DNA of 35,603 nt from Methanocalculus sp. (GTDB taxonomy: Archaea; Halobacteriota; Methanomicrobia; Methanomicrobiales; Methanocorpusculaceae). Shown piece after piece: positions 34,637-35,603 of the stretch. The stretch is from contig DUKV01000024.1 in assembly GCA_013329165.1 (NCBI GenBank), positions 1 to 35,603 on the forward strand, given 5' to 3'. The position numbers and the translations under genes are program-made. Position 1 is the stretch's first letter. Each line of letters begins with the position of its first letter. Under the pieces are notes generated by a model. That model was not told the DNA's origin and ran no database searches. It was given only the letters and a program-made list of their open reading frames with translations.

Positions 34637-34851
34637 TAGGCATGCGGGCTTCTCAGTGACTTGGTCCGTGACATCACCTGTGACTTCACCTGCCTTCTTC
34701 GATGGAATGGTTTCATCGGTTGTATTACGCCTGATCGCGGTCAGAAAACCATCACTCACTTCAAATTCCGGCTCTGGCAGGCTGGCATCCACGCATCGCC
34801 TGAGCCGGCCTGCGTCCCGGCTCCCATCTGTTCGATTAGCCGGATCGGGTT
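34637..34851 (-). pseudogene. Remnant of a COG2865-type ATP-binding protein (C-terminal part)
   Basis: Pieces of the family's C-terminal half are seen on the minus strand in different frames: NPIRLIEQMGAG (34817-34851), then after a frameshift LPEPEFEVSDGFLTAIRR (near 34755-34780), then the linker VTGDVTDQVTEK. In intact AlbA_2/AAA_4 regulators these parts are continuous and followed by a winged helix. The winged helix is missing; the relE pair begins there instead. Confidence 0.6.
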
Positions 34852-35026
34852 CTGAACACACGAGCTACGCATCATCCCCTCCCGTGATCTCCCTGTGGGC
34901 GCCAGGGGCTGCCTTTAGCCGACCTAATACATTGCAGCCATCCCGCGTTCTTTGGCTGCTGAATCGGCCCCCCGATACCGTTCTGACTGATGCAAAGCCC
35001 CCCCTCTGCCATCTCATTCCTGGTGG

Positions 35027-35240
35027 GAGAGGAGTCTGCCAGTATCAGCGAGATGATCTTCTTTCCTGTTTCTTCCCTGGTTTCTTTCCGGTTTCTTCCC
35101 TAGTCTTTTCCCTAGTTTCTTCCCTAGTACCCGTCGATCTCCCCCCGGTTCACTGTGAATATATGGATTAATTATAGCCAGAATTTTCTGGGTACTTTTC
35201 GGGGTACTTTTCTGGGTGATTATTGGTGTAGTATCCGGAA
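35027..35240 (-). pseudogene. Decayed linker sequences of COG2865-type proteins, with 12-bp tandem repeats
   Basis: On the minus strand one frame gives TQKSTPKSTQKILAIINPYI (from about 35217) and another gives TREETREKTREETGKK (35127-35080). Both are typical linker tails of COG2865 ATP-binding proteins. At the DNA level they are 12-bp repeats: TTTCTTCCCTAG-like units at 35069-35127 (five, one of 11 bp) and GGGTACTTTTC twice at 35190-35212. Confidence 0.5.
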
Positions 35241-35301
35241 CGGATACCCTTTATACATCATCGGTAAGATCGGTAATGTACTATCACGAGAAGGGCAGAT
35301 T

Positions 35302-35481
35302 ATGATGAGAAGCCTGAATTACCGTATCCACCTCCAAAGAGAGCCGGAAGGCGGGTATACCGTCACCGTGCCGACGCTTCCCGGCTGCGTCACCTTCGGG
35401 GAGACCATTGAGGAAGCTATAACGATGGCACAGGAGGCAATCGAGCTTTATCTTGAGGATTGTGCTGCCAATCCTGATTGA
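35302..35481 (+). CDS. hicB: HicB-family antitoxin, apparently without a HicA partner
   Basis: A 59-residue HicB-like protein: NYRIHLQREPEGGYTVTVPT, LPGCVTFGETIEEAITMAQE, then AIELYLEDCAANPD. This is the partial RNase H-like fold of HicB. The protein ends soon after the main helix, a little short of common HicB proteins, and has no DNA-binding tail. A TATA-like CCTTTATACA lies about 50 nt upstream. No HicA (dsRBD-like toxin) frame is seen in the 120 nt after it or in the sequence before it, so it is an orphan within this window. Confidence 0.85.
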   Translation: MMRSLNYRIHLQREPEGGYTVTVPTLPGCVTFGETIEEAITMAQEAIELYLEDCAANPD

Positions 35482-35521
35482 TATTGGATCTATTCGCTCA
35501 TCAGTAACCAAAATGAATAGA

Positions 35522-35573
35522 CCTCATATCAGTTCCGTTTTATGATGATTCAATGGAGAGATGAGGTTTTTTT
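35522..35573 (+). terminator. Possible terminator after hicB
   Basis: CCTCAT and ATGAGG could pair across a 33-nt loop, and a run of seven T follows at 35567-35573. The T run alone may be enough for archaeal termination. Confidence 0.3.
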
Positions 35574-35603
35574 AAAGCGACTGTTTTCGCTCATTTAATT
35601 TTG

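Noticed and set aside
34623-35171. A 182-codon plus-strand open frame
   Set aside because: It lies opposite decayed COG2865 fragments and has no protein features of its own; its serine/phenylalanine-rich end is the 12-bp repeat tract.
1-35603. tRNA, rRNA or other structured RNA genes
   Set aside because: No cloverleaf with a TTCRA arm or rRNA-like sequence was seen in the gaps between genes by eye; a covariance-model search could not be run.

Overview
The window looks like a chromosomal segment of a methanogenic archaeon of the Methanomicrobiales, possibly Methanocalculus-like; this assignment is inferred from gene content and not proven. Archaeal signs are an Orc1/Cdc6 initiator with its small winged-helix neighbour, HTH-PAS sensors without kinase domains, a giant HEAT-repeat protein, an archaeal-type DDE insertion sequence, COG2865-type ATP-binding protein remnants, and many genes whose start codon lies about 25-30 nt after a TATA box (leaderless transcripts).

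Left part (1-16.2 kb), mostly stable metabolism and stress functions. A GNAT acetyltransferase overlaps a DUF2156 protein. On the minus strand follow a DEAD-box RNA helicase with a DbpA-type RNA-binding tail, an OFA-family MFS carrier, and an acetyl-CoA synthetase. The last two probably form an acetate uptake and activation unit. A divergent HTH-PAS regulator shares their control region, which carries a perfect 12-bp inverted repeat around the TATA boxes and a hairpin touching the acs ribosome binding site. A tandem UspA protein and a BCCT osmolyte carrier form a likely osmotic-stress pair. A 1372-residue HEAT protein faces a 447-residue protein that I read as a domesticated transposase: it aligns by eye with the intact transposase at 28.6 kb but has lost the catalytic residues.

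Middle part (16.2-24.3 kb). It holds an aminotransferase remnant, a DHA2 drug exporter, a small protein with repeated YSREY motifs, a DUF457 membrane protein, a tiny membrane protein, and an orc1/cdc6 gene. The orc1/cdc6 gene and the convergent winged-helix gene are each broken by one base in a C run. A shared promoter element sits at the same distance from the starts of the DUF457 and orc1/cdc6 genes. Then come an MscS channel, a LiaF-like membrane protein, a HepT-MntA toxin-antitoxin pair and a truncated VOC-family gene.

Right part (24.3-35.6 kb), accessory in character. A CPH-type (CopB-like) copper ATPase lies between two direct repeats that derive from the 3' end of an AAA/DUF4143 ATPase gene. 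That ATPase has a tandem array of about four 34-bp repeats across its start region, directly beside an insertion sequence. A rhomboid protease, a lipoprotein and an unknown GC-rich gene follow. Then comes a cluster of toxin-antitoxin genes: a leaderless operon of winged-helix regulator, YwgA/Panacea-like protein and MazF; a RelE pair with a palindromic operator; an orphan HicB; and decayed COG2865 ATP-binding protein genes between them. The winged-helix/YwgA-like/MazF operon, the domesticated transposase and the 34-bp array are the most interesting items.
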